From Pelagophyceae sp. CCMP2097 (lineage: Eukaryota; Sar; Pelagophyceae), in contig MU657191.1 of NCBI GenBank assembly GCA_026770575.1, forward strand, positions 98,717 through 162,716: a stretch of 64,000 nucleotides of DNA. Reading direction: 5' to 3'. This document shows, piece by piece, positions 50,377-62,965 of the stretch. The notes under the pieces are model-generated. The model worked only from the letters and a program-made list of their open reading frames with translations, was not told the origin of the DNA and did not search any database. The position numbers and the translations under genes were made by a program. Numbering within the stretch: the first letter of the stretch is position 1; each line of letters begins with the position of its first letter.

Positions 50377-51998
50377 ATGGGCCGCGCGGCGCGAATGTTG
50401 GTCCTGGGCCTCGCGGCGTGCTTGGAGCGCGTGGGTGGCCTCTCTGCGCCGAGTGCGCAGATGACTGCGGCGCAGAGCTGGGCGGCCGTGGGCGTCCCGG
50501 ACCGCATGGGCGCGGCGCTGGACTCGCTGGGCTACGGCGCGCCCACGCTGACGCAGGAGCTCGCCATCCCAGCCATCCTCGGGCCGGGCCACGACGACGT
50601 CATCATCCACGCGCCCACGGGGTCGGGCAAGACGCTGGCCTATCTCGTGCCTTTACTCTCGCGCATCGACGCAAGCCGCCACACGACGCAGGCCGTCATC
50701 TTCGTGCCCTCACGCGAGCTCGGCCTTCAGGTCGCCGCCGTGGCGCGCAAGCTCGCCGGCGCGCTGTACAAGTCTCGAGCGCACGACCAGCGCGTCCTGG
50801 TCATGTCGCTGCTCGAGGGCTCGCAGCTGCGGCGGCAGCGCGCGTGGGCCTGGGCCGAGCCGCCGCACATCATCGTGGGCAACGCCAAGGAGATTGCGGC
50901 CATGATGTCGACGCGCGGCGTCAAGTGTGCTGACGCCATCGAGTACGTGGTCGTCGACGAGGTGGACGCGTTCGTCTCCGCGCACAGTGGCCGCGACAAC
51001 GAGGACCGCGACGCGCTCCACAACCTCCTCTCCGACGGCTTCGTCCGCGACCTCTTCGAGGCCGACGTCGACAAGGCCCACGACCCGAAGAAACAGCAGT
51101 TGTCGAAGAACGCACTCGTCCGAGCCAACCGCCAGACGGTACTCCCCGAAACCGCCTCGCCAGAGGCCCCCGCGTTTGGCGAGACATATCGGGTAGGTCT
51201 TCGCGTCTGCGACGATTGAGCAGCCGCGGCACTTTGCGAAAAAGCTTGCAAAGATGAATTGGTGCACGGCCGGCAAGACGCCCCTCTACCTCTCCGAGAG
51301 CTCGCGCACGACCCTGCCCACGACCATGGAGCACTACGCAGTCGCGTGAGCGCGCCGCCGCGGGGCAGGGCGCCCGAGACGCGCCCGCGCGCAGGTGCCC
51401 AGAGGTCTCGAAGCGCCTCGCGGTGACGCGGCGCCTCCTCAAGCAGCTCGCATCGCGGCCAGAGGGCTTCGCCGCCATGGTCTTCATTGACGCGACGCGC
51501 CCGGTGCGCGCCTTTCTCGGCCTGGGGACGCCTTTTTGAGGCGCCTCACCATAGGTCGAAGCGATTCGCGCGGTGCTCGACGCCGACGCGGTCAAGCGCG
51601 GCTCGGGCCGCGTACTGGCGCTGGACTCGGGCGTCGACCTCGTCTCGCGCGCCGCCGCGCTTACTGCGTACGCCGCCGGCCGCGCAGACGTGCTCGTCGT
51701 CACAGACGAGGCGAGCCGCGGCTTGGACGCGCCGCGGACGACGTACGTCATCAACCTCGACGTGCCGCGCGACGATCGCGCCTACGCGCACCGCGCCGGC
51801 CGCACGGCGCGCCTCGGCCGCCCCGGCACGGTGCTCACCGTCGTCGCGCCGGCGCAGCGCTTTGCCCTCACGCGCCTCACAAACGCGCTCAGCATCGCGC
51901 AGCAAGACGTCAAGGAGTGGCTCCGCGACGACAAGCCCGACAAGCCCGCCGCCGCGGCCGAAGCGGCGGCGCAACAAGAGGCCGCGCCGGCCCTCTAA
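50377..51998 (+). CDS. DEAD-box-type RNA helicase, probably organellar
   Basis: The ATG at 50377 opens a leader (MGRAARMLVLGLAACLERVG, GLSAPS). Helicase motifs: IIHAPTGSGKTLAYLVPLL (I), IFVPSRELGLQV (Ia), YVVVDEVDAFVS (II, DEVD instead of DEAD), and, across a GTACTC-GGTAG intron, RQTVFASATIEQPRHF (III). Then MNWCTAGKTPLYLSE, and across a GTGAGC-GCAG intron EVSKRLAVTRRLLKQLASRP and GFAAMVFIDATRP (IV). A GTGCGC-ATAG intron then leads to VEAIRAVLDADAVKRGSGRV, VLVVTDEASRGLDAPRTTYV (V) and YAHRAGRTARLGRPG (VI). Four exons, about 480 residues. The secretory leader ending in a Ser-Ala-Pro stretch resembles a plastid bipartite signal. Role inferred: unwinding RNA in an organelle. Confidence 0.88.
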
Positions 51999-52094
51999 TT
52001 TTTCAACACGATGGTCGCCGAAAACGGCCGCACTTGCATTCGCCTCCGTTGCGCTACCAAGGTCCGGGGCGTCGCGGGCACCGCTGCGGCCGCG

Positions 52095-52627
52095 ATGGAC
52101 GATGAGATGTTCCCCGGCGAGGACGTGGAGATTGTGATGAAGACGGCCATCTCGCAGACGCTGGGCGACGCGCCGTTCATCTCGAAGAAGGTGGTGGACT
52201 GGACGCGCACCATCATCGACTCGTGCATCAAGGAGTTCCAGGCGCTAGGCCGGCCGTACAAGTACGTCGTCACCGTCCTCATCATGCAGAAGACCGGGTC
52301 GCCGTCGGACACGGGCGCGGCAATGTTCTGGGACGCCGGCAAGGACGGTGCGTGGATCAGCCCGGGGCCCCCGCTTGGCGTCGAGATATGCTCGGGTCAC
52401 GATTCGGTCGCCGTCGTGGTCTCGGTCTCTCGGACTATCTCCGGAGCGCGGCCGTCGTCGCGCGAATTCTTTGTCGGCGTCGCGCGTCGACGTTTTCAAA
52501 CGGAGCGCGCCGCACGACGCGACACACCGCAGGTGTCGTATCAACCTTGTGGGAGAACACAACAATGTACGTCAACGTGACCACGTACGGCGTCGCCCTC
52601 AACGTCGACACGGCAGACTTGGAATGA
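52095..52627 (+). CDS. DYNLT: Tctex1-type dynein light chain
   Basis: Light chain that links cargo to cytoplasmic or axonemal dynein. ATG 52095 (MDDEMFPGEDVEIVMKTAIS) was chosen because family similarity starts there; an in-frame ATG at 52011 is 12 bp after the helicase stop. Motifs: VVDWTRTIIDSCIKEFQALG, PYKYVVTVLIMQKTGSPSDT, GAAMFWDAGKDG. A GTGCGT-CGCAG intron, phase 1, then gives GVVSTLWENTTMYVNVTTYG and VALNVDTADLE. About 120 residues, normal for the family. Its stop codon lies 3 bp from the stop of the convergent kelch gene. Confidence 0.88.
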
Positions 52628-52630
52628 GCC

Positions 52631-54000
52631 TCATTCTTCTAACTTATTTTGCCCCGTTTCTATGGCCAGGGACGGAGACCGCCGCACTGTCGCTGGATGC
52701 GTTTTTGGATGGCTCCTCTGGAGCCTCGGGCCCCGCCGGTGCGAGCCCGTGCGAGGCGCATCTGCGTCACCGCAGGCGCCGCGTCGGCCGCGCGTATTCA
52801 AACCATCTGAACCTGAACTGCCACCGGCCACCATGACGCGGTGCTCGTCGAGCGCGGCGGCCGCGCAGCCGCAGCGTCGAGTGGCCATGGCGGGCCCGAG
52901 CGTAAAGGCCATCGTGTCCAGGCTGAGGATCTCCGTGCTCGACAGGCCAGACCCGTCGCAGTAGCCGCTCACGATGAGGATCCTGCGAGCGTCTAGTGCG
53001 ATGGCGGCGCAATAGACTCGTGTCGATTGCATCTCCGGCCCCGGCGTGAACGTGCGCGTCGAGAGGTGGAATATCTCCGTCGTGTTTAATGCATCGCCAT
53101 TGTCATCTATTCCACCCACCACCAGCACCCGATCTGCGTCGAGTTGGACGGCTGTACAGCCCGATCGTCCTTTGAGCATGTCCGGTCCATCTGTAAAGGC
53201 CGTCGTCTGCGTGTCGAGCACTTCCGTCATGTCATCAGCCGATGCACCACCAAAGACAATAACACGCCCTCCGGCAGTCACGGCAGCAAAGCGTTCACGT
53301 CCTTCGCTCATTTCCGGCCCCAGCCGGAAAACTGCGTCGTCGGTCCACGGCCGCCCGCCGAATACGGTAGCCTCGAGGCCAAAGTAGTCCACCTCCTGCA
53401 CCATCGCTTCCTTTGCGGCCTCGGGCAGCGCATAAATCGCCCTCTGCATGCGCGGGCCGTCTATAGGATTGCCACGAAGGAAGTCGAGGAGCATGCCGAA
53501 GCGCTCGCCGTCGCGGTCGATGAAGATGGACCCGTCCACCGGGTCCGCCTGCAGCATCGCGTCGCAGCGCCCGAACATGCGCCCGAGCATCGAGTCCTCG
53601 ACCTTTGTCAGCACGGCCCGCGACTTCTCGAAGCGTGCGCCGCCCACGTTAAGCTTGACCACGTCGTCGGGCGGCGGCGCGGCCGCGCGCATGCGCTGCT
53701 GCAGCTCTTCTTCGCGCGTGAGCTTCTCGTCCGTGTCTTGGATAAAAGCCGCGAGTTCGTCCTCGAGCGCACGCCGGTCGTTGGCGAGCTGGGCCTAGGG
53801 TTGATGTGTTTGAAAGGCCGCCCGGCTCCGTATTTCTCACGACAGGGGACTGTTCCCAGGGTCTCTTCCAAAATTACCTTCTCGGCTTCGAAAGCTTGCT
53901 CGAGGGCGGCGATCGCGGTGGCGTGCGCCAAGTTTGTGCGTCGCACGGCTTCGAGCGCGGCGGTGAGGCTGCAACGTGGACCCGGTCCTGGCGCCGCCAT
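52631..54000 (-). CDS. BTB (T1/KCTD-like) plus kelch-repeat protein
   Basis: Exon 1 (ATG 54000) is a coiled coil: MAAPGPGPRCSLTAALEAVR, THAIAALEQ-like, EKVILEETL. A GTGCCC-CCTAG intron joins it to AQLANDRRALEDELAAFIQD and KLTREEELQQRMRAAAPPPD. A T1-type BTB domain follows (DVVKLNVGGARFEKSRAVLT, FIDRDGERFGMLLDFLRGN). Then come at least four kelch blades (GGRVIVFGGASADDMTEVLD, DRVLVVGGIDDNGDALNTTE, RRILIVSGYCDGSGLSSTEI, HRVMVAGGSSGSDGLN). The last 60 residues are basic and do not look like a blade, so the 3' end may hide another splice. BTB-kelch proteins usually bring substrates to cullin-3 ubiquitin ligases; KCTD-type BTBs often do too. Confidence 0.85.
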
Positions 54001-54401
54001 GTCTCTCTCTCGACGTCTCATATATCAATTTCTTATCATACAATTTGTAGGGACCCTAGACTTTATCATAGGAATAATTCCTAGATCAGATTCTAGGAAT
54101 TCCTAGGAATTCCTAGATCTAGGAATTCCCACTAGGATTCCTACCATTTCCGTCGACATTCGTCAACGGATAGTGAAGCCTGTTCGATGGCCTGCGGCGC
54201 TGAGGTGCCTCGAGGGAGCGCCGCCGTCCGTTTTCGAGTCGTCGCGAGGCCGGGGCGGTCCCATGGCGTCGCCTCTCGCCGGCATCCAAGGAAGGCTTCG
54301 CACGCAGACGGTGCCCAAGGAGGGGCCGCTTCGCACGGGCTTCCCTCGCTGCGGCTCGTTCCAAGTCGGCCTTGATAGGGATCATCCCTTAGATACCACA
54401 C
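54001..54401. other. intergenic with GGAATTCCTAG palindromes
   Basis: At about 54075-54140 the palindrome GGAATTCCTA is repeated several times (TAGGAATTCCTAGGAATTCC, then TAGATCTAGGAATTCC). It matches islands at 32562 and 43671. It lies upstream of the kelch gene. The rest has no supported gene. Confidence 0.6.
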
Positions 54402-55765
54402 TTACAGGATGGCAGAGACTGCGTTGGAGTTGATGCCGCACTTGCCGGATCCTCGCGCGATGCGGAAGTAGCCGTCCTCGCCCCACTTCTCGCCCCACGA
54501 GTTCTTGACGGTCCAGTACGGCTTTCCCGCGTCGACGCCGAAGCCGACGAGGAGCACGGCGATGTCCAGGCTCGCCGCTTCACAGAACCTCGGATTGAAG
54601 ATTCCCGACCGGTAGAACTGCAGCGTCAGCGCGTTCATCGCCACGGACAGCGGCCCCGTCGACGCCAAAGCGTCGGCGAGCAGAGCCTCGTCCTGCGAAA
54701 ACGCGGCCCACGACTTGACGGAAACGCCGCCGCGCTCGGAGCAGAGGCCGGAAGCGCCCTAGCCGAGAGTCGTGTTCTTGTCGCAGAAGAGCGGCGCGGG
54801 GCCGTCGTCGTCGTCTTCGGCGGCGTGCTGGCCGCACTGCTCTGGGCTGTAGCCGTCGGGCATGCAAGGCATGCAGTTGCCCTTTTGGCCGTAGCCCACG
54901 CCCGCGCAGTAAGGCATCTCCGCCGCCGTGCGGAGGCCCCCCGCTTTGATGACGTAGCCCAAAGCGAGATAGGGCCAGCCGCCGAACTCGCCGCAGTCGG
55001 CTCGGCTTTGGGCCTCGTCGACGCCGGCGTCGCACTCCAAAATCTGCTCCACGGACAGCGCCTCGAGCAATCCGTCGCGGAGGAAGCGCTGGCCCTCGAC
55101 GTTCTGCGTCGCGGAAAAGGCCCAGCACGAACCCAAAGCGCCCTGGTCCTGCACGGGTGTCGTCGCGTTGAAGTCGCGCCAGTCGAACGCGTTCGAGTTG
55201 GCGCGAGAAGAAGCCACCGCGTACCGCTCCGGTGGGAATTTCGGCGCCGAGCGTTTCGGCATGAGCCATTTCGCCGCGAAGCCGGCCGCGTCGGCGTCGC
55301 CGAAGCGGTTCAGCGCGTAGACCGCCTGTCGTGAGGCACGCGTCAAACACTCAAGTCGAGAAGACGCCGCACTGCGGGGTGCCTCCGGTCCCGACGCAGA
55401 GCGGGGTGCCTCCGGCCCCGTGCGGCGAAAAGGCTATGCGATCCTATCGCTGGAGGATCTCGCTTCTAGAGTTCGAGAAGACGCGGCCTTTGACGCCGTC
55501 GTCCGCGTCCGAGTTGAGGGCGTCGACGACGGCTCGGTTCCTAGCGGCGCGGGTTGCTAGTGGCGGCCTTCGGCAGGCTGCGCCGGCTCCTGGCTCCGCG
55601 GACGCCGCCGCGGTACTGGGCATAGACCCGCCGGGCCTTCTCTTCGTCGGCGCCGCCGTAGCTTCGACCCTCAGAGCGCTTCCACGCCTCAAATTCGACG
55701 TGGCCCTGGGCCACGACAACGAGGCACGCAAATACGACGCAGCGCCCGAAACGCGTTGAGGCCAT
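54402..55765 (-). CDS. papain-family (C1A) protein lacking the catalytic His
   Basis: The ATG at 55765 opens a signal peptide (MASTRFGRCVVFACLVVVAQ) and an I29-type prodomain (HVEFEAWKRSEGRSYGGADE). Later exons read NRAVVDALNSDADDGVKGRV, then AVYALNRFGDADAAGFAAKW. The mature domain has FDWRDFNATTPVQDQGALGS and CWAFSATQNVEGQRF, with the oxyanion Gln and active-site Cys present. Then come CGEFGGWPYLALGYVIKAGG and, after a GCTAG acceptor, GLCSERGGVSVKSWAAFSQD and LASTGPLSVAMNALTLQFYR. In CEAASLDIAVLLVGFGVD the residue normally His (LDHAVLLVGYG) is Ile (ATC). The Asn site KNSWGEKWGEDGYFRI is intact. If the model is right this is a catalytically dead homologue; otherwise the exon boundary hides the His. 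A lysosomal or secreted location is expected. Confidence 0.8.
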
Positions 55766-55995
55766 GATGGGCACTCCCCCAGGGGCTGGCGCACAGAACA
55801 ATGCAGGCCCCGGGGCCGCAGCAAACGCCAGTTGACTTTGTTCCGAGGCCACCCGTTCAAACGGGACCATCTTCTCTGGAGCGTCACCGTCGTCGGAGCT
55901 TTCAGGCACGGCCATGCCGCGTAAAGCCTGGGTCGTCCCAGAGAGCCCTCTACAGGAAATGAGAAAATTTACTAATACCGTCCTCAGGCCGGCGG

Positions 55996-58900
55996 CTAGA
56001 ACGAGGCGACTTCCGAGGGGTCCCAGAGCGTAAAATCCGAGATGGCGATGCGCACGTTGGCGTCGCTCGCAAAAGAATTGGCGCCGTTTGGGCCGTCGTC
56101 GGGGTCGCCTACGGAGCGCGTCGCAGCGCGGCGCACGATGCCGGCGGCGGCGCACGCACCGTAGATGACGTACGACTGGTCCCAGACGGCCCGCACGAGG
56201 GCCCACGTGTCCTACGCGTTCGCTCCGCCGCCGCGTCGATTCTTCGACGAGGCGCGTTTCCGGCTCGTCGCGCGCGTCTTTGCGCACGCACCGACGGCTC
56301 GTCCTGCGGGTTGACGGTGCAGACGCGGTACGCCGTCGTGGCGCGCACGTCGATGCGGATCTCGGGCACGTCGACAAAGTCGTCGAAGATGCCCCCCGCG
56401 TCGTCGTCGGGCGCCGCGCCCGTGGGCGTCGAGTCGCCCGCGCCGCGCGCCGCCGGCGCCGGCCGCCGCTCCTGGACCTCGTTCTGGCCCTCGTAGAGCG
56501 ACGCGAGCAGCTGCTGCGCGAACGACGGCGGCGAGGCTACGCGGCGCCGGCGTCGGCGCGCGCCGAGTCGCGCGCCCCCGAAAGAAAACGTGGCACGCAC
56601 CGTGCATGCCAAAGCCGGAGAAGCACGTCGGCGACGGCGTGAACGCCGCCGCGCGCCGCTTCGTCGGCGCGCCGGCCTGCGAAGGCGGCCGCCGGTGCAC
56701 CGTCGACGAGAGCCGCAGCTCGAGCGGCGAAGCCTGCGTCGACAGCGGGCACAGCACCACGAGCTCGCGACACGGGTAGCACAGCGCGTCGACGCACGAG
56801 TACGCGTCGCCGCCTAGCAGCGGGGGGCGTGCGCGCCGCGGTCACGCAAGGGCCGCCACGGCGGTTTCGCACCACTCGATGTGCGCGCGCAGGCGGAGAG
56901 GATGACGAGCGCCTGGTGGAGCGCGCCCGCCTCGGTGAGCGGGCACCTGATCTCGCGCGCCTTGTCGAGGAGCCGCGTCGCGAGCCTCCGCACGATGGCC
57001 TCGACAGGGACCTGCGGCGGCGGCATCCGCGTCCGGCGGCGCGCGCGCGCGCGGCCGCGATCCGCACGAGCGGGGACGGTCCGCAACACGATCCGCAACA
57101 CCGGACGCTCCGCGAGCCCATCAAAGAAGCAGGCGGACGCACAGCGGCGTCGTCGTCTATGTGCGTGCCGGAAACGACTTCGTCGTCGATCGACACTCGG
57201 TCGCGGCGCATGTCCTTGCGCATCTGCGACAGCTGCTGCGCCGCGCTCTGCGTCGAGCCCTCGGACTCGGACCCGCTCCCGCTCGCCGCCGCGTGGCTGC
57301 CCCGCCGCGTGCGGCTCGGCCGGGCCGAGCGCCGCTTCTTCTTTGCAGACGTGTTCGTCGCGCGCTGCGACCTAAAAACGGGGGGCTTCGAGGCGCGCGA
57401 GGCAGGGTCGCGCAAAGCAAGAGGTCTATTTTCGTCGGACAGAAAACCCCCCATGTCTCGTCTCACAGGCTTCGCGTTTTTTCTGACGCCGGCTTTCTCG
57501 CCGCATCTCGGTGATCCTCGCGCGCGCCCACTTGGCGGGCACCCAGTAGTGCGCTGCCGACGCGGGGAACGGGTCGGCAGGACGTGTGCGCGGCACGTCG
57601 ACGGGTAAATCCGGCTGCGACCAGTAATCGTCGCGCGCGCCTGGCGAGATGCACTGACCGCCGCGGCGCCGATCCGAATGACCGCCGCGCGCGGGCCGGC
57701 GCCGCTGCGCTGCGGGGCCTCTGACGAAGCGCGGGGGCGCACCTCGGCCCATGAACGTGAGCGCGGCGACGAACGCCGTGCGATCGCTCGCCGCAGTCGC
57801 GCGCACGATGGCCGCCTCGAACTTTGCGATCTCGTGCGCGATGGGGCGCACGTTGTCCTGACAAAGGCGGTGAGGGCTCGGACGGCGCACCCTTTACGCC
57901 GGAGCCACGCGGCGTACCTTAGCTCGGTTGATCGCGTTTTGCAACGACCGCACCCAGCCGTCGCGGTCGTGGCGCGACGCCGCCATCCACGCGAGGACCT
58001 CGCCCTGGACGTAGAGCACGAAGCAGCGCTGGCTCGGCGGCTCGGCGCCGCCGGCGACGTCGGGCTCGTAGTCGCAAAGCAGCTCGACCTTTAAACTCTC
58101 GTCGTCGCCGCCTACGCGCTTCGCTGGCGGCCCGGATCACGCGGGCCCCGCCCGTTGGGATGGGCCGGTTCGACGACGCCGGTCGCGAACGGAAGGCGAC
58201 GACGCAGTCGATGAGTTCCCCTCCCGCGGGCCGCAGCTCGAAGAAGGAGCGGTGCTGCTCCACTTGGTCCGGGTTGTCGGCGGAGATGGCCAGCTCGAAG
58301 CTATCGTCCGCCGCGCGCCGCAGCTCGCACCTGCCGGGCGTGCGTCGGCGCGGCCGCTGGCGACTGCAATCGCCGGGCGAGCGCGGCGCACCTCGCGCAG
58401 CGCCAGTCGCCGTTCTTCGTCACCTTGCGGAGGTAGCCGGACCGCACGACGTTTTCGTGCGCCACGATGCGGTCCTCGCACAACTGCAGCGCCGCCGCGG
58501 ACCAAAAGTTGTCCTACCGCCCATCGTCGAGCCGCACAGTTTGGCACAGTGCAGACGCACCGAGTCGGCGCGGCGAATCGGCCCGGACGACTCGTCGGAC
58601 ATTGAGTCGTTGTTGTCATGCTCCTCATCGACGCCGAGCTGCTTGAGGGCGCCTGTTTCGGCGCCGTTTGCAACTGCGAGCGTGGAGCAGGGCCCCCAAA
58701 AGACGCCGGCGCCCGAGGATCCTGGATCATACGTTCGATCTTGACGAGCTGCGCGCTGGCCTCGAGGACGGCGCGGGACATGGACTTGTCCAAACCGGGC
58801 CCGCGGACGACGTCCTCTGGGTTATCGTCGTCGTCGTCGCAGACGGGCGCATTGCGCGAAGCTGCAGCCATCGCATCGGAAGTCGTCCCTCGGCGGTCCC

Positions 58901-59170
58901 CGGCGCAAGGGCCACGCACTCTCGCGGGCCTGGCGCGCGGCGCGCCTGGCGCGTTCCTTTTGCGCGGCCACGTGCGCCTCCGCGGCGCGCATGTCGGTCC
59001 GCTTCGACTCGCGCGCCGCGCGCCTGGCGCATTCGATGAGGCGCCGCCGGGGCCGGGCGCGGCGGCGCATCGCACCGTTCCTGTTTCGCCGTCGACTGCT
59101 GCTGCTCAGAGTGCCGAGAGACCTCGACCCCAATCTCCTTCTGCAGGTCGGAGATCATATCGCAGATCAT
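55996..59170 (-). CDS. multi-exon PH-domain protein with coiled coil
   Basis: The model is approximate. The ATG at 59170 (MICDMISDLQKEIGVEVSRH) begins a coiled coil. SDAMAAASRNAPVCDDDDDN and SMSRAVLEASAQLVKIERMI follow near 58720-58880, then an acidic exon (GVDEEHDNNDSMSDESSG). A PH domain spans exons: VVRSGYLRKVTKNGDWR, FELAISADNPDQVEQHRSFF, GELIDCVVAF, LKVELLCDYEPDVAGGAEPP and LYVQGEVLAWMAASRHDRDG with the closing helix WVRSLQNAINRAK. Downstream exons carry IAHEIAKFEAAIVRATAASD, a Ser/Arg-rich linker, PVEAIVRRLATRLLDKAREI, SFAQQLLASLYEGQNEVQER, IFDDFVDVPEIRIDVRATTA and a last exon VWDQSYVIYGACAAAGIVRR ending DPSEVASF. PH domains bind phosphoinositides. Whether this is one gene or two is uncertain. 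Confidence 0.55.
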
Positions 59171-59364
59171 CTTCGCGGGGCGCGGCGCGCCGCGCGCGCC
59201 GACGGCGCCGCGCGGGACGAGGGTTAGAGTTCTGACTGAAATGCGACCAAAATGGCCAGGAACAACTTGAATAGAGCCACATCGTGAACAAATCTACCGC
59301 TTGTCTCGATTTGTGGCCAAAAAGGTGGCGGACTCTGCAACTCTTTGGAGGGCGCTGTGAGACG

Positions 59365-60462
<1,098 letters not shown>

Positions 60463-60772
60463 CCGCCGGCGCGCCGCCCCTCGCGACGGACCCACAGCGT
60501 TGTTCCAGTTTAATGATGAAACTTTAATCGGAGCCGACGCCGCCGCAGCCGCCAGCTCAGCTCGCTTGTCGAAGGGCCACAGGTCCGGGGCAGGGGCGGA
60601 TTCGCCCATCTCCGAAGGGGCCCGTGGGGCAGGCCGCAAGCGACCAGCCGGTCGAAAAACGCGTTGGGACGCCGGGACCGCGGGGTCGGAGATGCACAAT
60701 TCCACATCATTTATGCGCCCTTGTGGCATGACCTCGATGGCACAGAAAGGACGGCGCGTTCGCTCGCGGTCC
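60463..60772. other. convergent 3' intergenic region
   Basis: About 310 bp between the E2 stop (+) and the U-box gene stop (-). Both 3' UTRs should lie here. No repeat or gene is supported. Confidence 0.4.
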
Positions 60773-62764
60773 TCATCGGAACCCCGGGGCCCGGCGGCAC
60801 TTGTCCAGGAACTCTGCGATCTTCTTCCGCGCGAAAATGTTCGGCACGAGGTCGAGGCTTGAGAGAGCTTCGTTTGTCAGAGGAGATCTCGACGCGCCTG
60901 TGACAACGGACGGATCGCCGCGAAGCAACGCCGTCGATCCGCGCGCACACACCCGACGCGAACCACTGCTCGATGCAGCATCGCTCGTACGTGTGCCCGT
61001 CGCGCGCGAAGACGGGGTCTTTCATCAACTCGCTCGAGATGGGGCACATGAGGTATTCGTCGACGTCGCACTGCGCGACCCTCAGGCGGGCCAGCTCGGC
61101 GCGGTGCTCGTGCAGCTCAGCCTCGAGGACGGCCTGGTGCTTCGCGGCGCCGTCGAGCATGGCCTAGGAATGACAGAGTCCTTTTCAATCGACGGCCCTC
61201 CTCGCGATGTACCTGCGCCGAGAGCAGCTGCTGCGACTTGTGGCACGAGCGCACAGCGGAGAGTATCTTCAACGCCGACGCGAGGGGGATGGTCCATGTC
61301 GCGCATGTCGCCCGGATCAAGGCAAAGCAGCGCGCTGTCATCAATCTCATGCTCTCGGAAGACCGCCAGCAGCGACCCGAGGCCGAGCGACTCGAGCAGC
61401 GCGACGGTCGTCGCGTCGTCGAAGTCGTCCGGCGGCGGCGACGCGTCGACCGGACGAGTATGCTCGTCGTCGCACGTCTCCGTCTTCATTTCCTCGACGC
61501 TGGGGCTCGCCGCGTCGCCTGCTTGGGAGGAGTCGTCGATGTGCATCGCCGCTTCGTCGTTGTCATCGGCGGCGGGAGGCTCGCTCGGGAGAGTGCGACT
61601 ATGCGTCGAGGCTCCTCGCGGCTCGCCCGAGGTCGTCGTTGTCGTCGTCGCGGTGTCGGCGTCCTCGTGCATCGTCCGACGCACCGCCCCCGGCTTGCTC
61701 TTCTCGCGCCGTCGCTTGGTCGTCGTCGAGCGCGGCTGCGACGGCGCGCCGGTGCGTCTCACAGCTTGGTCCGAACCAGCGTCCCTCAGCAAGTCGAGGC
61801 ACGCTGCGTCGGCCCTGGCCCCCGCGCCGCGCGCCTGGTAGAGCGCCCACGACGCCTGGTAGAGAGCCCACGATCCTAAAAACGCGACGACCAGCGAGAA
61901 AAGCGCGATGGACCTTCCGCGCAGGGCCCGCGTGGGGGCCGCCGTGGCGAGCAGTTCGATTGCCGAAAAGGGATTGTAACGTAGCGCGAATTGTAACGGC
62001 GTGTCGCCGTCTTTCGTCTTGACGGTCGAGACGTCGCAACCGGCTCGGAGCAACGAGGTGAGCACCGCGTGCCCCGTGCAGGCCGCCGCGTGTGCGGGGG
62101 TCCAGCCGTCGTTATTCGTCTGGTTCACAACATCGCAGCCCAACGCTCCGAGGAGCATGTCGAAGGCGACAGCGTGGCCCAGCAGGGCGGCGGCGTACGC
62201 CGGCGTGCTGCCATCGTGCGTCGCCCGATTCAAATCGGCACCGCTTTCGATAAGCATTTCGACGACGTCGCCGTGGCCGTTCAGCGCGGAAACGTACACT
62301 GGCGTCATCCCTTCAGCCGACGCATCGTTCAGATTTGCGCCCGCGGCGATGAGTTGTTCGACGACGTGGCTGTGGCCGTTGCGCGCAGCCACGTACAGCG
62401 GCGTCATTTTGTTCGCCGCCGCGTTGTTCACATTTGCGCCCCTGGCGAGGAGCAGGGCGACGATGCCGCCGTGGCCGTTCTGCGCCGCGATCACGAGGGG
62501 CGCAATCCCGGCATCCGGCAACTGGTTCACGGCGGCGCCGGCCCGCAGGAGCGCGCCGAGCACGTCGACGCGGCCGTTCGCTGCCGCGGCGCACGCCGCC
62601 GTGAAACCGTTGGCGTCCTGGGAGTTTGTGTCGCAGCCTTGGGCGAGCAAGTCCTCGACCAGCGCGAGGTTGCCGTTGGCGGCGGCGGCGAACATTCGCG
62701 CGCACGGCGCCAATGCGACGCCGGCGCACGAGCCCGCCATGGCCACGGCGAGCGAGAACCGCAT
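60773..62764 (-). CDS. ankyrin-repeat, SAM and U-box protein (probable E3 ubiquitin ligase)
   Basis: The start is taken at ATG 62764 ([20 protein letters not shown]); 62740 is an alternative. About seven ankyrin repeats follow ([80 protein letters not shown]). Then a hydrophobic segment ([20 protein letters not shown]) and a disordered acidic linker. The SAM-like part is [20 protein letters not shown] and [13 protein letters not shown], completed by a short splice to [20 protein letters not shown]. After a GTACAT-CCTAG intron come [20 protein letters not shown], then the U-box [50 protein letters not shown] intron, phase 1, then gives [20 protein letters not shown], ending RRAPGFR. The U-box would recruit an E2, and one is encoded next door. 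Confidence 0.82.
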
Positions 62765-62965
62765 CTCTCGGGGACCCCGCGGGCGCGCGAGGGCAGTCCC
62801 GCTCTCGAGCTCGGGCCCAGAAGATCTAAATGCTCAGCCAGGTCGTCTTGCCTTTCCCGCCACGAGCCCGCGCTCTGGAGCTCCGACGCTCCGCGCTCGC
62901 GCACTCGGCTCAGGTCAAGGTTGACCACAAGACGGTTGTGATCGCCGAACGAGTTATTCGGGCGC

